Source of the DNA: Mycolicibacterium psychrotolerans
GTDB lineage: Bacteria > Actinomycetota > Actinomycetes > Mycobacteriales > Mycobacteriaceae
Direction of reading: 5' to 3'
Assembly (NCBI RefSeq): GCF_010729305.1
Contig: NZ_AP022574.1
Coordinates: forward strand, 1,922,001-1,986,000
Length of the DNA: 64,000 bases
Shown: positions 1 through 9,232 of the stretch, in pieces
Layout: each line of letters begins with the position of its first letter
Numbering within the stretch: position 1 is the first letter of the stretch
Translations under genes and position numbers: made by a program
Notes under the pieces: generated by a model
What the model saw: the letters and a program-made list of their open reading frames with translations, nothing else
Told to the model about the DNA's origin: nothing
Database searches by the model: none

Positions 1-684
1 GCGGACGCCGGCCTGGCGGTTCTGCCGGTCGCCGCCGACGCATCCACCGACGACGGCATCGCGACAGTGCTCGACCACGCGCGCCGCGCCGACGGCACGC
101 TCTACGGACTGGTCAACGTCGCGGGCGGTGCCGCACCGGCCACGTGGATGCCGTCCACCCGCGTCACCCGGGAGGACTGGCGCGCACTGTTCACCGCCAA
201 CCTGGAGACGGCGTTCTTCATGAGCCAGGCCGTCAGCCGGGAACTGCGGACCCGCGGCCTGGCGGGCTCGATCGTCTCGGTGTCCTCGATCAGCGGCATG
301 AACACCGCACCGTTCCACATCGCGTACGGCACCGCCAAGGCAGCGGTCACGGCGATGACGCGGACGATGGCCGTCGAACTCGCCGCCGACGGCATCCGCG
401 TCAACGCCGTGGCCCCCGGGGTCACCCGTACCGCCGCGTCGGCCACCTACGTCGACGACGATCCCGAGCGGGACCGCACCGCGATCGCGATGGGACGCCG
501 GGGAACCCCCGAGGAACAGGCGGGCGCGATCCTCTTCCTGCTGTCCGACCTGTCGAGCTACATCACCGGCCAGACCCTGCTCGTCGACGGCGGGCTGAAC
601 CTGAAGTGGACCCACCTGGGCGCGGACAACACGTCGCTGTTCCTCAGAGACGAGTCCTTCCGAGACACCATCAGGAGCATGTGA
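1..684 (+). CDS. SDR family oxidoreductase (5' truncated)
   Basis: NAD(P)-dependent short-chain dehydrogenase, probably oxidising or reducing an alcohol/ketone of the pathway encoded downstream. The frame is open from the first base, so the N-terminal TGxxxGxG cofactor loop lies outside the window; 227 residues are visible. Seen: the N-A-G equivalent (VNVAGG), the catalytic Ser of SVSSISG, YGTAK as the YxxxK motif, and the usual LLSDLSSYITGQ...VDGG C-terminus. Its TGA overlaps the ATG of the Rieske gene (ATGA), so the two are translationally coupled. Family is certain, substrate unknown. Confidence 0.9.
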   Translation, partial: ADAGLAVLPVAADASTDDGIATVLDHARRADGTLYGLVNVAGGAAPATWMPSTRVTREDWRALFTANLETAFFMSQAVSRELRTRGLAGSIVSVSSISGMNTAPFHIAYGTAKAAVTAMTRTMAVELAADGIRVNAVAPGVTRTAASATYVDDDPERDRTAIAMGRRGTPEEQAGAILFLLSDLSSYITGQTLLVDGGLNLKWTHLGADNTSLFLRDESFRDTIRSM

Positions 685-2039
685 TGACCGACGTGGACGC
701 CACCGAGGAGCTGTCCGAACCGATGACCATCGGGGTCGAGGCGTATGTCTCCGAGGAGTACGCCCGCGCCGAGCGGGATCGCCTGTGGCGCAAGGTGTGG
801 CTGCAGGTGGGCCGCGTCGAGGAACTGCCCGACGTGGGCAGCTACCTGACCTACGACATCCTCGATGACTCGATCGTCGTCGTGCGCACGGGTCCCGCGG
901 ACTTTGCAGCCCACCACAACGTGTGCATGCACCGCGGCAGGCGGCTCATCGACACCCCCGAGGGCGCCAAGAACGCGGTCGGGCGGGCGCGCAAGTCGTT
1001 CGTGTGCGGCTTCCACGGCTGGACCTACGGTCTCGACGGCGCCTGCACCCACATCCGCGAACAGGACGACTGGCAGGGCAAGCTCGCTGCGCGCAACACC
1101 CACCTCGCCCCCGTCCGCGTGGACACCTGGGGCGGTTGGCTTTTCATCACCATGGACCCCGACTGCGAACCGCTGGCCGACTACCTGTTCCCGGCCGCCA
1201 AGATCCTCGACCCGTTCGGGTTGGAGAACATGCGCTACAAGTGGCGCAGATGGCTGGCCTTCGACTGCAACTGGAAGGTGGCGCTGGAGGCGTTCAACGA
1301 GACCTACCACGTGTTCACCACGCATCCGGAGTTCAACAGGTTCGGTGAGTTCAAGGGCTGGGCGAAAGCCCAAGGGCGGCACAGCAACATTGGCTACGAC
1401 GCACCGAAGGGCATGGACGAGACCAAGTCCAAGATCCGGCTCGGCACCGGTGACCCGCGCGTCTCGACCGCCGAGATGCAGGTCTACACCATGGAGGAGA
1501 CCAACGCGACCACCACCCAGACGCTGGTGAACGCGGCGAAGCGACTCGTCGACGAGTTGCCAGAGGGCACCCCCGCCGACAAGGTGCTCGAACACTGGCT
1601 CGCCTCGGCCCGCCGCGACGACGAGGCCCGCGGCGTGATCTGGCCGACGATCCCCGCCGACGTGCTGGGGCAGAGCGGCACCGCCTGGCAGATCTTCCCG
1701 AACTTCCAGATCGGCCAGGGTCTGACGAGCGCCCTGTGTTACAGCGCCCGGCCCGATCCGGGCTACAACCCGAACCGGTGCATCTTCGAGGTCGCCGTGT
1801 TCGAGCTGTACCCGAAAGGGCAGGAGCCGGAGACGGAATGGGTCTACACGCCCAAGGATTCGCCGGGCTGGCGCTCGGTGCTGCCGCAGGATTTCTCGAA
1901 CATGGCCGCCGTGCAGCAGGGCATGAAGTCCGCAGGCTTCCCCGGTACGCTGCCCAACCCGTACCGCGAACGCAGCACCGTGAACCTGCACCACCAGCTG
2001 GCGAAGTACATGGGCACCGGCGCCCCCGAGCAGTTGTGA
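684..2039 (+). CDS. Rieske non-heme iron oxygenase, alpha subunit
   Basis: Terminal oxygenase of a Rieske-type (ring-)hydroxylating system, 451 aa. The 2Fe-2S ligands are visible as C81-M-H83 and C108-x2-H111. The mononuclear iron site is N-E-T-Y-H209-x4-H214. These are the two hallmarks of the family. The ATG overlaps the upstream SDR stop. No ferredoxin or reductase partner is encoded nearby, so electrons must come from elsewhere. Neighbours (monooxygenase, CoA-transferase, acyl-CoA dehydrogenases) suggest hydroxylation of an alicyclic, aromatic or steroid-like substrate; that is inference. Confidence 0.93.
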   Translation: MTDVDATEELSEPMTIGVEAYVSEEYARAERDRLWRKVWLQVGRVEELPDVGSYLTYDILDDSIVVVRTGPADFAAHHNVCMHRGRRLIDTPEGAKNAVGRARKSFVCGFHGWTYGLDGACTHIREQDDWQGKLAARNTHLAPVRVDTWGGWLFITMDPDCEPLADYLFPAAKILDPFGLENMRYKWRRWLAFDCNWKVALEAFNETYHVFTTHPEFNRFGEFKGWAKAQGRHSNIGYDAPKGMDETKSKIRLGTGDPRVSTAEMQVYTMEETNATTTQTLVNAAKRLVDELPEGTPADKVLEHWLASARRDDEARGVIWPTIPADVLGQSGTAWQIFPNFQIGQGLTSALCYSARPDPGYNPNRCIFEVAVFELYPKGQEPETEWVYTPKDSPGWRSVLPQDFSNMAAVQQGMKSAGFPGTLPNPYRERSTVNLHHQLAKYMGTGAPEQL

Positions 2040-2086
2040 TTTCGGCGTGAACATCTGCGCTCAGCGACGACAACCACGCCGAAATC
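2038..2086. repeat. Intergenic inverted repeat, family A copy 1
   Basis: Twelve-base arms GATTTCGGCGTG and CACGCCGAAATC pair perfectly around a 25-nt loop, starting inside the Rieske stop codon. The right 25 nt (2062-2086) are identical to 63928-63952 at the other end of the window. The element sits between two co-directional operon genes, so it may attenuate or protect the transcript rather than end it. Confidence 0.8.
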
Positions 2087-2102
2087 GCCACGGAGGAGGA
2101 TC

Positions 2103-3950
2103 GTGAAACCCTGCGGGCCCACCGACACCCCCGACGACATCGACATCGAGGCGCTGCGGCAGAAGTACGCCCAGGAGCGGGCGAAGCGCCTGCGCCCGGA
2201 AGGCTCCGGGCAGTACCTGGAACTCACCGACGACTTCGCCGACTTCTACGAGATCGATCCGTACACCCCGCTGACCGAGCGAGACCCGGTCGTCGAGACC
2301 GCCGAGGTCGTGATCCTCGGCGGCGGGTTCGCCGGGTTGCTGGCCGGGGCGTATCTGAAGAAGGCCGGCGTCGAGGGCGTGCGGGTGGTCGAGATGGCCG
2401 GCGACTTCGGCGGCGTGTGGTACTGGAACAGATTCCCCGGAATCCAGTGCGACAACGACGCGTACTGCTACATCCCGCTTCTCGAGGAGCTGGGGTTCAT
2501 GCCGTCGAAGAAGTTCGCCGACGGCGCGGAGATCTTCGGTCACTGCCGCGCGATCGGCAAGCACTTCGGGCTCTACGACGGGGCGCTGTTCTCGACTCAG
2601 GTGCGCGACATGCGGTGGGACGACGACGCCGCCCGGTGGCGCATCGGCACCGACCGTGGGGACGACATCGCCGCGCGGTTCGTGGTCATGGCGCAGGGCT
2701 CCTACAACCGTCCCAAGCTGCCCGGCATCCCCGGCATCGACGACTACCGGAACGCGGGAGGGCACTTCTTCCACTCCGCGCGCTGGGACTACGACTACAC
2801 CGGCGGCGGCGCCGGCGGTGGCCTGCACAAGCTCGCGGACAAACGCGTGGCTCTGGTCGGCACCGGTGCGACGGGAGTTCAACTCGTTCCGCACCTGGCC
2901 CGGGATGCCCAGCACCTCTTCGTGTTCCAGCGGACCCCCTCCTCGGTCGACGAACGCTCGAACACCCCGACCGATCCGCAGTGGGCCGCCTCGCTGCAGC
3001 CGGGCTGGCAGGAGGAGCGCAAACGCAACTTCCACAACTGGTCGCCGTTCGTCGGTGTGGTTTTCGGTGAGCCCGATCTGGTGTGTGACTTCTGGACCGA
3101 GCTGGGCCGCAACATGTCCGCGCGGATCGCGGCGAGCGAGGATCCGGCGTCGCTGGGCATCGAACAGATCATGGCGATCCGCGAAGAAGAGGACTTCAAG
3201 ATCATGGAGCGCCTCCGCCGCCGCATCGACACTCTGGTCTCCGATCCCGGCACCGCGGAGGCACTCAAGCCGTACTACCGGTTCATGTGCAAGCGGCCGT
3301 GCTCGAGCGAGGAGTACCTGCCGGCGTTCAACCGCCCGAACGTGACGTTGGTCGACGTCGCCGAGTGCAAAGGGGTGCAACGGTTGACGGCGAACGGAAT
3401 CGTCGCCAACGGCGTCGAATTCGACGTCGACTGCGTGATCTTCGCCAGCGGCTTCGAGATCTCCACCGAGATCAGCCGGCGCTACGCGATCGACGTCATC
3501 GAGGGCCGCGACGGGCTTTCGCTGTTCGACCACTGGCGCGACAGCTACCGGACGCTGCACGGGATGACCAGCCGGGGCTTCCCCAACATGTTCTTCACCG
3601 GCTTCATCCAGGGCGGCGTGTCGGCGAACACCACCGCGATGTTCGAGCAGCAGGCCGCTCACATCGCCTACATCCTCGCCGAGGCGCAGAACCGCGGCGC
3701 CAGAACCGTCGAGCCGAGCGAGCAAGGCCAGCAGGACTGGCTCGGAACTGTCGCAGAGCTGTCCATCGACAACTCCGCATTCGAACTGAGCTGTACGCCC
3801 GGCTATTACAACAACGAGGGCCGCGGCAGCGCCGAGGGCAACGGATCCTTCCTCGGCGACTTCTACGCGCCCGGGTTCTACGCGTTCGACGACCTGCTCG
3901 CCCAGTGGCGGGCCGCGGGCACCCTCGAAGGGCTCGAACTCCGTGGCTGA
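2103..3950 (+). CDS. FAD-dependent Baeyer-Villiger-type monooxygenase
   Basis: Class B flavoprotein monooxygenase, 615 aa, expected to insert oxygen next to a ketone using NADPH. A first Rossmann motif GGGFAG lies near residue 73, then GGVWYWNRFPGIQCD matches the GxWxxxxFPGxxxD element of these enzymes. A second Rossmann GTGATG near residue 254 binds NADPH. The FxGxxxHxxxW(P/D) fingerprint is present as AGGHFFHSARWD, with Ala in place of the leading Phe. Length fits the long N-terminally extended BVMOs. The GTG start has a strong GGAGGAGGA 2-3 nt upstream. It probably acts on the ketone made by the Rieske/SDR pair. Confidence 0.9.
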   Translation: MKPCGPTDTPDDIDIEALRQKYAQERAKRLRPEGSGQYLELTDDFADFYEIDPYTPLTERDPVVETAEVVILGGGFAGLLAGAYLKKAGVEGVRVVEMAGDFGGVWYWNRFPGIQCDNDAYCYIPLLEELGFMPSKKFADGAEIFGHCRAIGKHFGLYDGALFSTQVRDMRWDDDAARWRIGTDRGDDIAARFVVMAQGSYNRPKLPGIPGIDDYRNAGGHFFHSARWDYDYTGGGAGGGLHKLADKRVALVGTGATGVQLVPHLARDAQHLFVFQRTPSSVDERSNTPTDPQWAASLQPGWQEERKRNFHNWSPFVGVVFGEPDLVCDFWTELGRNMSARIAASEDPASLGIEQIMAIREEEDFKIMERLRRRIDTLVSDPGTAEALKPYYRFMCKRPCSSEEYLPAFNRPNVTLVDVAECKGVQRLTANGIVANGVEFDVDCVIFASGFEISTEISRRYAIDVIEGRDGLSLFDHWRDSYRTLHGMTSRGFPNMFFTGFIQGGVSANTTAMFEQQAAHIAYILAEAQNRGARTVEPSEQGQQDWLGTVAELSIDNSAFELSCTPGYYNNEGRGSAEGNGSFLGDFYAPGFYAFDDLLAQWRAAGTLEGLELRG

Positions 3951-4866
3951 GCTGAGGTTCGACGGCCGCGTCGCGGTCGTGACCGGCGCGGGCCGCGGGC
4001 TGGGCCGGTCCTACGCGCTGATGCTGGCCGAACGCGGGGCCGCGGTCGTGGTCAACGACTCCGGCGCCGGCCTCGACGGTGAGGGTGCTGACGCCGGCCC
4101 CGCGCACCGGGGGGCACAGGAGATCATCGAGGCCGGCGGGCGCGCCGTCGCGAGCACCGACTCCGTCGCGACCCCCGGGGGCGGGCGGGCCGTCATCGAC
4201 ACCGCGGTGCAGCGGTTCGGCCGCGTCGACATCCTGGTGCACAACGCGGGCATCGTCCGGCGGGCACCGTTGCGGGACATGAGCTCCGGCGACTTCGACG
4301 CCGTGCTCGATGTGCACCTGCGCGGGGCGTTCCACGTGGTGCAACCCGCGTTCGGGCCGATGTGCGACGCCGGATACGGCCGCATCGTGCTGACGTCGTC
4401 GATCGGCGGCCTCTACGGCAACCACGACGTCGCCAACTACGCCGCCGCCAAGGCAGGCGTGCTCGGGTTGGCCGACGTCGCGGCGATCGAGGGCGCCGCC
4501 CACGGCGTCACGGCCAACGTCATCGTCCCTGGCGCCGTCACCCGCATGGCCGCGGGCATCGACACCGCGGCCTATCCTCCGATGGGTGCGGACCTGGTGG
4601 CCCCCGTCGTCGGCTACCTCGCTCACGAAACCTGCACTCTGAGTGGGGAGATCCTCGTGGCTCTCGCCGGCCGGGTCGCGGTCGCCGCGATCACCGAATC
4701 GCCGGGTGTCCACCGCTCGTCCTGGACCGTCGAGGACGTCGCCGAGCGGCTGCCACAGATCCGGGACATGTCGGCGCCGGTCCGGTTTCCGGTGCTGCCC
4801 GACGGGCACGCCGACCATCTGCGCCACAGCTTCGCGATGGCCGGACACGGAGCCGACCGTGGCTGA
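3943..4866 (+). CDS. SDR family oxidoreductase
   Basis: Short-chain dehydrogenase of 307 aa resembling the dehydrogenase domain of peroxisomal multifunctional enzyme type 2. Seen: TGAGRGLG cofactor loop at residue 15, HNAG, catalytic Ser in LTSSIGG and YAAAK. The GTG start overlaps the end of the monooxygenase gene by 8 nt, and the stop overlaps the CoA-transferase GTG, so it is in the same operon. The C-terminal ~60 residues extend past the usual SDR core, as in MFE-2-type enzymes. It may act on a 3-hydroxyacyl-CoA or a cyclic alcohol. Confidence 0.9.
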   Translation: MAELRFDGRVAVVTGAGRGLGRSYALMLAERGAAVVVNDSGAGLDGEGADAGPAHRGAQEIIEAGGRAVASTDSVATPGGGRAVIDTAVQRFGRVDILVHNAGIVRRAPLRDMSSGDFDAVLDVHLRGAFHVVQPAFGPMCDAGYGRIVLTSSIGGLYGNHDVANYAAAKAGVLGLADVAAIEGAAHGVTANVIVPGAVTRMAAGIDTAAYPPMGADLVAPVVGYLAHETCTLSGEILVALAGRVAVAAITESPGVHRSSWTVEDVAERLPQIRDMSAPVRFPVLPDGHADHLRHSFAMAGHGADRG

Positions 4867-6016
4867 CACCGGACCACTGGCCGGGCTGCGCGTCGTCGAT
4901 CTCACCGCGATGGTGATGGGCCCCTACTGCACCCAGATCATGGCCGACATGGGCGCCGAGGTGATCAAGGTCGAACCGCCGCAGGGGGACAACACCCGCT
5001 ACATCTCCGTCGGTCCGGTACCCGGAATGAGTGGGGTGTTCGTCAACGTCAACCGCGGCAAGCGCAGCGTCGTGCTCGATCTGCGCTCCGACGACGGCCG
5101 GGCCGCGCTGCGAGCGCTGATCGAGCGCGCCGACGTCTTCATCCACTCCATGCGCGCCAAGGCGATCGCCGCCCTCGGCTTCGGTTACGACGACGTCGCC
5201 GCGATCAATCCCGCGATCGTCTACACCAACTGCTACGGCTACGGCAGGCGTGGCCCGCACCGCGACCGGCCCGCCTACGACGACACCATCCAGGCCGAGT
5301 GCGGGCTGCCCGCGGTGCAGAAGCAACTCACCGGGCAGGCCGACTATGTCGGCACCATCATCGCCGACAAGGTGGCCGGTCTGACGGCCCTGTACGCGAC
5401 GACGATGGCGCTGTTCCACCGCGAACGCACCGGGCAGGGACAGGAGGTCGAGGTCGCCATGTACGAGACCATGGCGTCCTTCATGCTGGTCGAGCACGCC
5501 AACGGCGCCATGTTCCACCCCCCGCTGGGGCCCGCCGTGTATCCCCGCACCGTCGCACCCAACCGCAGGCCCTACCGCACGAAGGACGGCTACCTCGCGG
5601 CGCTCATCTACAACGACAAACACTGGGACGCCTTCATCGGTGCCGTCCGGCCCGCCTGGGCCTCGGAGCTCTACGCGACGCTCGAGGCGCGCGCCCACCA
5701 CATCGACACGGTCTACGGGCTGGTCGCCCAGACCATGGCCGAACGCACCACCGCGCAGTGGCTGGCGCTGTTCGGTGAGCTGGAAATCCCTGCCGCACGG
5801 CTGAACTCACCCGACGCCCTGTTCGACGACCCGCATCTCAACGCGGTCGGGCTGTTCGAGACCGTCGACACCCCGCAGGGTCCGGTGACGTTCCCCGGCG
5901 TGCCGACATGGTTCTCCCGCACACCGGGACGGGTGCGGGGGCCCGCGCCGGAACTGGGCGCCGACACCGCCGACGTGCTGGCCGAGCTGGGGCTGACCGC
6001 GGGCGGGCCGCGCTGA
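4859..6016 (+). CDS. CaiB/BaiF (class III) CoA-transferase
   Basis: Family III CoA-transferase, 385 aa, moving CoA from a donor thioester to a carboxylic acid; here the likely step that commits the oxidised substrate to beta-oxidation. The N-terminus (LAGLRVVDLTAMVMGPYC) and GADVIKVEPP-like segment (GAEVIKVEPP) are typical. The catalytic Asp is expected in RPAYDDTIQAECG. The GTG was chosen because it overlaps the preceding stop and gives the usual family length and N-terminus. Its TGA overlaps the ATG of the next gene. Confidence 0.93.
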   Translation: MADTGPLAGLRVVDLTAMVMGPYCTQIMADMGAEVIKVEPPQGDNTRYISVGPVPGMSGVFVNVNRGKRSVVLDLRSDDGRAALRALIERADVFIHSMRAKAIAALGFGYDDVAAINPAIVYTNCYGYGRRGPHRDRPAYDDTIQAECGLPAVQKQLTGQADYVGTIIADKVAGLTALYATTMALFHRERTGQGQEVEVAMYETMASFMLVEHANGAMFHPPLGPAVYPRTVAPNRRPYRTKDGYLAALIYNDKHWDAFIGAVRPAWASELYATLEARAHHIDTVYGLVAQTMAERTTAQWLALFGELEIPAARLNSPDALFDDPHLNAVGLFETVDTPQGPVTFPGVPTWFSRTPGRVRGPAPELGADTADVLAELGLTAGGPR

Positions 6017-7170
6017 TGGACTTCGACATGGGCACGCGTGCCGCCGAGCTGCGCGCGGAGTTGCGCGATCTGGTGCGCGAGCACATCCCCGAGCACTTCC
6101 TCGGCGCGTTCACCGATGATCCGGCGGATCTCGCGACGGCGCAACGGTTCTGCCGGACACTGGCCGACCGCCGTCTGCTCTGCTCGGCCTGGCCGACGGA
6201 GTTCGGGGGCGGGGGAGCGTCGGTCTGGGAGCAGACCGTGGTGCGGGAGGAGATGTGGGCCCACCACGAACCGCGCGGCGCGCAGTACATGGGTGTCAAC
6301 TGGGTCGGCCCGATCATCATGCGCCACGGCACGCCCGAGCAGCAGCGCCGGCATCTGCCGCCGATCGCCGCGGGTGAGGTGATCTGGTGCCAGGGGTTCT
6401 CCGAGCCCGAGGCCGGATCGGACCTGGCGTCGCTGCGGACCTCGGCGCGGCGTGACGACGACGGATGGCTCGTGAACGGGCAGAAGATCTGGACGTCCTA
6501 CGCCACGATGGCGCAGTGGTGCTTCCTGCTGGCCCGGACGTCGCGCGGCGACAAGAAACAACAGGGCCTGACGATCTTCCTGGTGCCGATGGACGATCCA
6601 GCGATCACGGTGCGACCGATCGACACGATGCTGGGGCCCCATCACCTCAACGAGGTGTTCTTCGACGACCTGCGGGTCACCGACGCCGACGTGCTCGGCG
6701 CCGTTGATGGGGGCTGGTCGATCGTGGCCGACGTGATGGCGTTCGAACGGGTCGGCATCGCCCGCTACGCGCGCTGCGAACGGCTGCTGGTGGCCGCGCC
6801 CGGCGTGCTCGGCGACCGGTGGGGCGGCCTGCCCGCCGAGCTGCGGACGCGGTGGATCCGCATGCTGAACCATTGCCGGCGGGCCAGGCTGCTGGCCTAT
6901 CGGGTGGTCGAGGCGCAGAGCAGCGGCCGCATCGCCCCCACGGACGCGGCCGCCTACCGGATCGCGGTGACGACGCTCGACCAGGACAGCGCCGAGGTGC
7001 TGATGGACATCGCCGCCGAGGTGCGCCACGACGACAGCCGCGCCCGATGGTTCCTCGGCGAGGTCGACGACCACTGGCGCTACGCGCAGGCCGCCACGGT
7101 GTCGTCGGGAAGCATCGAGATGCAACGCATCCTGTTGTCGCGCGCGATGCTGGCAGGTGAGCGCCGGTGA
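6016..7170 (+). CDS. Acyl-CoA dehydrogenase, large (alpha) subunit 1
   Basis: FAD acyl-CoA dehydrogenase of 384 aa. Seen: WPTEFGGGG, the substrate/FAD signature QGFSEPEAGSDLASLRT, NGQKIWTS, and near the C-terminus SSGSIEMQRIL in place of the usual GTSEIQR. The C-terminal GGxGxxxE segment that supplies the catalytic base is not recognisable here, whereas it is in the adjacent smaller protein. This matches the alpha2beta2 FadE heterotetramers known from actinobacterial steroid degradation, in which two unequal chains share the active sites. It overlaps the next gene by 4 nt. Confidence 0.92.
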   Translation: MDFDMGTRAAELRAELRDLVREHIPEHFLGAFTDDPADLATAQRFCRTLADRRLLCSAWPTEFGGGGASVWEQTVVREEMWAHHEPRGAQYMGVNWVGPIIMRHGTPEQQRRHLPPIAAGEVIWCQGFSEPEAGSDLASLRTSARRDDDGWLVNGQKIWTSYATMAQWCFLLARTSRGDKKQQGLTIFLVPMDDPAITVRPIDTMLGPHHLNEVFFDDLRVTDADVLGAVDGGWSIVADVMAFERVGIARYARCERLLVAAPGVLGDRWGGLPAELRTRWIRMLNHCRRARLLAYRVVEAQSSGRIAPTDAAAYRIAVTTLDQDSAEVLMDIAAEVRHDDSRARWFLGEVDDHWRYAQAATVSSGSIEMQRILLSRAMLAGERR

Positions 7171-8084
7171 AGCTCGACCTCGACGCCGACGCGCAGGAAT
7201 TCGGTCGCCAGGCGCGCCACGCGATGGGTGCCGCCGGTGGTGACCGGCTTATCGTGCAGGCACACGCCGCGCCGCAGACCCGCGAGGCCCTGGTGGGCCC
7301 GCTGCTGGCTGCCCTCGGCGCGTGGGAGCTGGACCCGCGCGGTGACGCCGCCGATCTCGAGGCCGCGGCCGCGCTGTGCAGAAGCGCCGGCTACTGGGCC
7401 CTGCCGTATCCGATCGCCGAGCGGCTCTCCGCGTCTGCCGACCTCGACGTCGACGGGCTGATCGTCGTCGGCGGTGCGCGGCCCGCCGGTGCCGTGGCCG
7501 GCACCGAATCTCGTTGGGCTGCTGTCACTGTCGAGGGCCTTCGGTATCGGGTTACCGGCCTGGGCGACAGGCAGCCGGGTCTGGTCGTCGACCTGGAGCT
7601 GTCGCCGCTCGACGAGGCCGGCGCGGATGATGTGCCCCTGGGCCTGGTGCTGCCGTGCTGGACGCTGCTCGGGATGCTCGACCGGGCCATCGAGCTCACC
7701 GTCGCCCACGTCAGCCTCCGCACGCAGTTCGGCCGGCCGCTGTCGGCGTTCCAAGGGGTGCAGTTCCAACTCACCGACGCCGAGGTGGAACGCACGGGCC
7801 TCGACATCCTGGCCAAACACGCGCTGTGGAGCATCGCGACCGATCAGCCCGGGGCGGTGGAAGACGCCTTGGCACTGCGGATGTCGGCATTGGAAGCGGC
7901 CGACGTCGTGTTCCGGGTCTGCCACCAACTGCACGGCGCGGTCGGCTTCTGCGACGAGACCACGCTGTCGTGGCTGTCGCGGGCCAGCCGGCCCCTGCGC
8001 AGGCTGCCGTTCGGGCTCTCGGGTACTCGCGACCACCTGACCCGGACAGCGGGCGACCGCGGGCTCGCAGGATTGTTCACATGA
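7167..8084 (+). CDS. Acyl-CoA dehydrogenase, small (beta) subunit 1
   Basis: Shorter acyl-CoA dehydrogenase family protein (305 aa) whose N-terminal half is poorly conserved. The C-terminal helical domain keeps RTQFGRPLSAFQGVQ (FAD-binding Arg/Gln) and QLHGAVGFCDE, which places a Glu at the catalytic-base position. The GTG start overlaps the alpha-subunit stop (GTGA). By analogy with FadE28/FadE29-type heteromers it should pair with the protein encoded just upstream; the pairing is inference from order and complementary motifs. Confidence 0.88.
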   Translation: MKLDLDADAQEFGRQARHAMGAAGGDRLIVQAHAAPQTREALVGPLLAALGAWELDPRGDAADLEAAAALCRSAGYWALPYPIAERLSASADLDVDGLIVVGGARPAGAVAGTESRWAAVTVEGLRYRVTGLGDRQPGLVVDLELSPLDEAGADDVPLGLVLPCWTLLGMLDRAIELTVAHVSLRTQFGRPLSAFQGVQFQLTDAEVERTGLDILAKHALWSIATDQPGAVEDALALRMSALEAADVVFRVCHQLHGAVGFCDETTLSWLSRASRPLRRLPFGLSGTRDHLTRTAGDRGLAGLFT

Positions 8085-9232
8085 GCCTCGACGACTTCCG
8101 CTCCGAGGTGCGGGCCTGGTGCCGCGACCACATCCCGAAAGACTGGCGCGCCGGCCAGACCGGGGTCGGCGACGACGAGTTCGTCCGCTTCCAGAAGGAC
8201 TGGTTCACCACGCTGCACCGCGCGGGATACGCCGTGCCGCACTGGCCGTCGGAGTGGGGCGGCGGCATGAGCGTGGACCGGCAGGTGGTGCTGTACCAGG
8301 AGTTGGCCGCCCACGACGCGCCGCGGCTGGTACTGGCCTTCGTCGGCATCCACCACGCCGCGGCCACGCTGCTGGTCGCCGGCACCGAGGAGCAGCGCCG
8401 GCGCCACCTGCCCGCCATTCTCGACGGCGAGATCTGGGTGCAGGGTTTCTCCGAACCGGAGGCCGGATCCGACCTCGCCGCGCTGCGCACCACCGCGCGC
8501 CGCGCGGGCGAGGAGTTCATCGTCAGCGGTCAGAAGCTCTGGGCCAGTGGCGCTCTGCACGCCGACTGGTGTCTGTTGCTCGCCCGCACCGACCCCGATG
8601 CCCCCAAGCGGCACGGCATCTCGTATTTCCTGCTGGACATGACCACTCCCGGTGTCCACGTGCGGCCCATCCGCAACGCGACAGGCGACTCACATTTCTG
8701 CGAGATCTTCCTCGACGACGTCCGGATCCCCGCGGCCAACCTGATCGGCGGCGAGAACGCCGGCTGGCAGGCCGCTCAGTCCACGCTGGGCGCCGAGCGC
8801 GGGATGACGATGCTCGAACTCGCCGAGCGGCTCGGCAACGCGGGATTCCGGTGGCTGGTCGAGTCGGCCCCGCTCGACGATCCGGTGGTCGCCGACCGCC
8901 TCGCGGCCTTCGACACCGAGATCACCGGCCTGCGGGCGCTGTGCCGGCGCCTCGTCGAGAACGGTGCGAGCGGGCCGGCCGACGCGTCCATCGTCAAGCT
9001 GTACTACAGCGAGCTGTTGCAGCGGTTGACCGACTTCGGCGCGGAGGTCGGCGGTCTGCAAGCCCACACCGTGGTGGCCAAACCGCTGTCGAGCGGATGG
9101 GAATCCCGTTCGTGGGTCCTCGATTTCGTCGGCTCCTGGGAGTGGACCATTCCCGGGGGCACCAGCGAGATCCAGCGCACCATCATCGCCGAACGCGGTC
9201 TGGGCCTGCCCCGAGAACCGAGCGTGGCGTGA
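8081..9232 (+). CDS. Acyl-CoA dehydrogenase, large (alpha) subunit 2
   Basis: Second large acyl-CoA dehydrogenase, 383 aa. WPSEWGGG, VQGFSEPEAGSDLAALRTT, SGQKLWAS and a canonical GGTSEIQRTIIAERGLG tail are visible. It clearly parallels the 384-aa protein two genes upstream, so the operon carries two successive alpha/beta units. That suggests two distinct dehydrogenation steps, for example one per shortened side chain or ring fragment. Start and stop overlap both neighbours by 4 nt. Confidence 0.93.
   Translation: MSLDDFRSEVRAWCRDHIPKDWRAGQTGVGDDEFVRFQKDWFTTLHRAGYAVPHWPSEWGGGMSVDRQVVLYQELAAHDAPRLVLAFVGIHHAAATLLVAGTEEQRRRHLPAILDGEIWVQGFSEPEAGSDLAALRTTARRAGEEFIVSGQKLWASGALHADWCLLLARTDPDAPKRHGISYFLLDMTTPGVHVRPIRNATGDSHFCEIFLDDVRIPAANLIGGENAGWQAAQSTLGAERGMTMLELAERLGNAGFRWLVESAPLDDPVVADRLAAFDTEITGLRALCRRLVENGASGPADASIVKLYYSELLQRLTDFGAEVGGLQAHTVVAKPLSSGWESRSWVLDFVGSWEWTIPGGTSEIQRTIIAERGLGLPREPSVA

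Noticed and set aside
558..2054. Long open frames on the strand opposite the Rieske, monooxygenase and other genes (up to about 550 codons)
   Set aside because: High third-position GC keeps antisense frames open; they show Arg/Pro/Gly-rich or Val/His/Gly-rich composition, no domains, and overlap well-supported genes.
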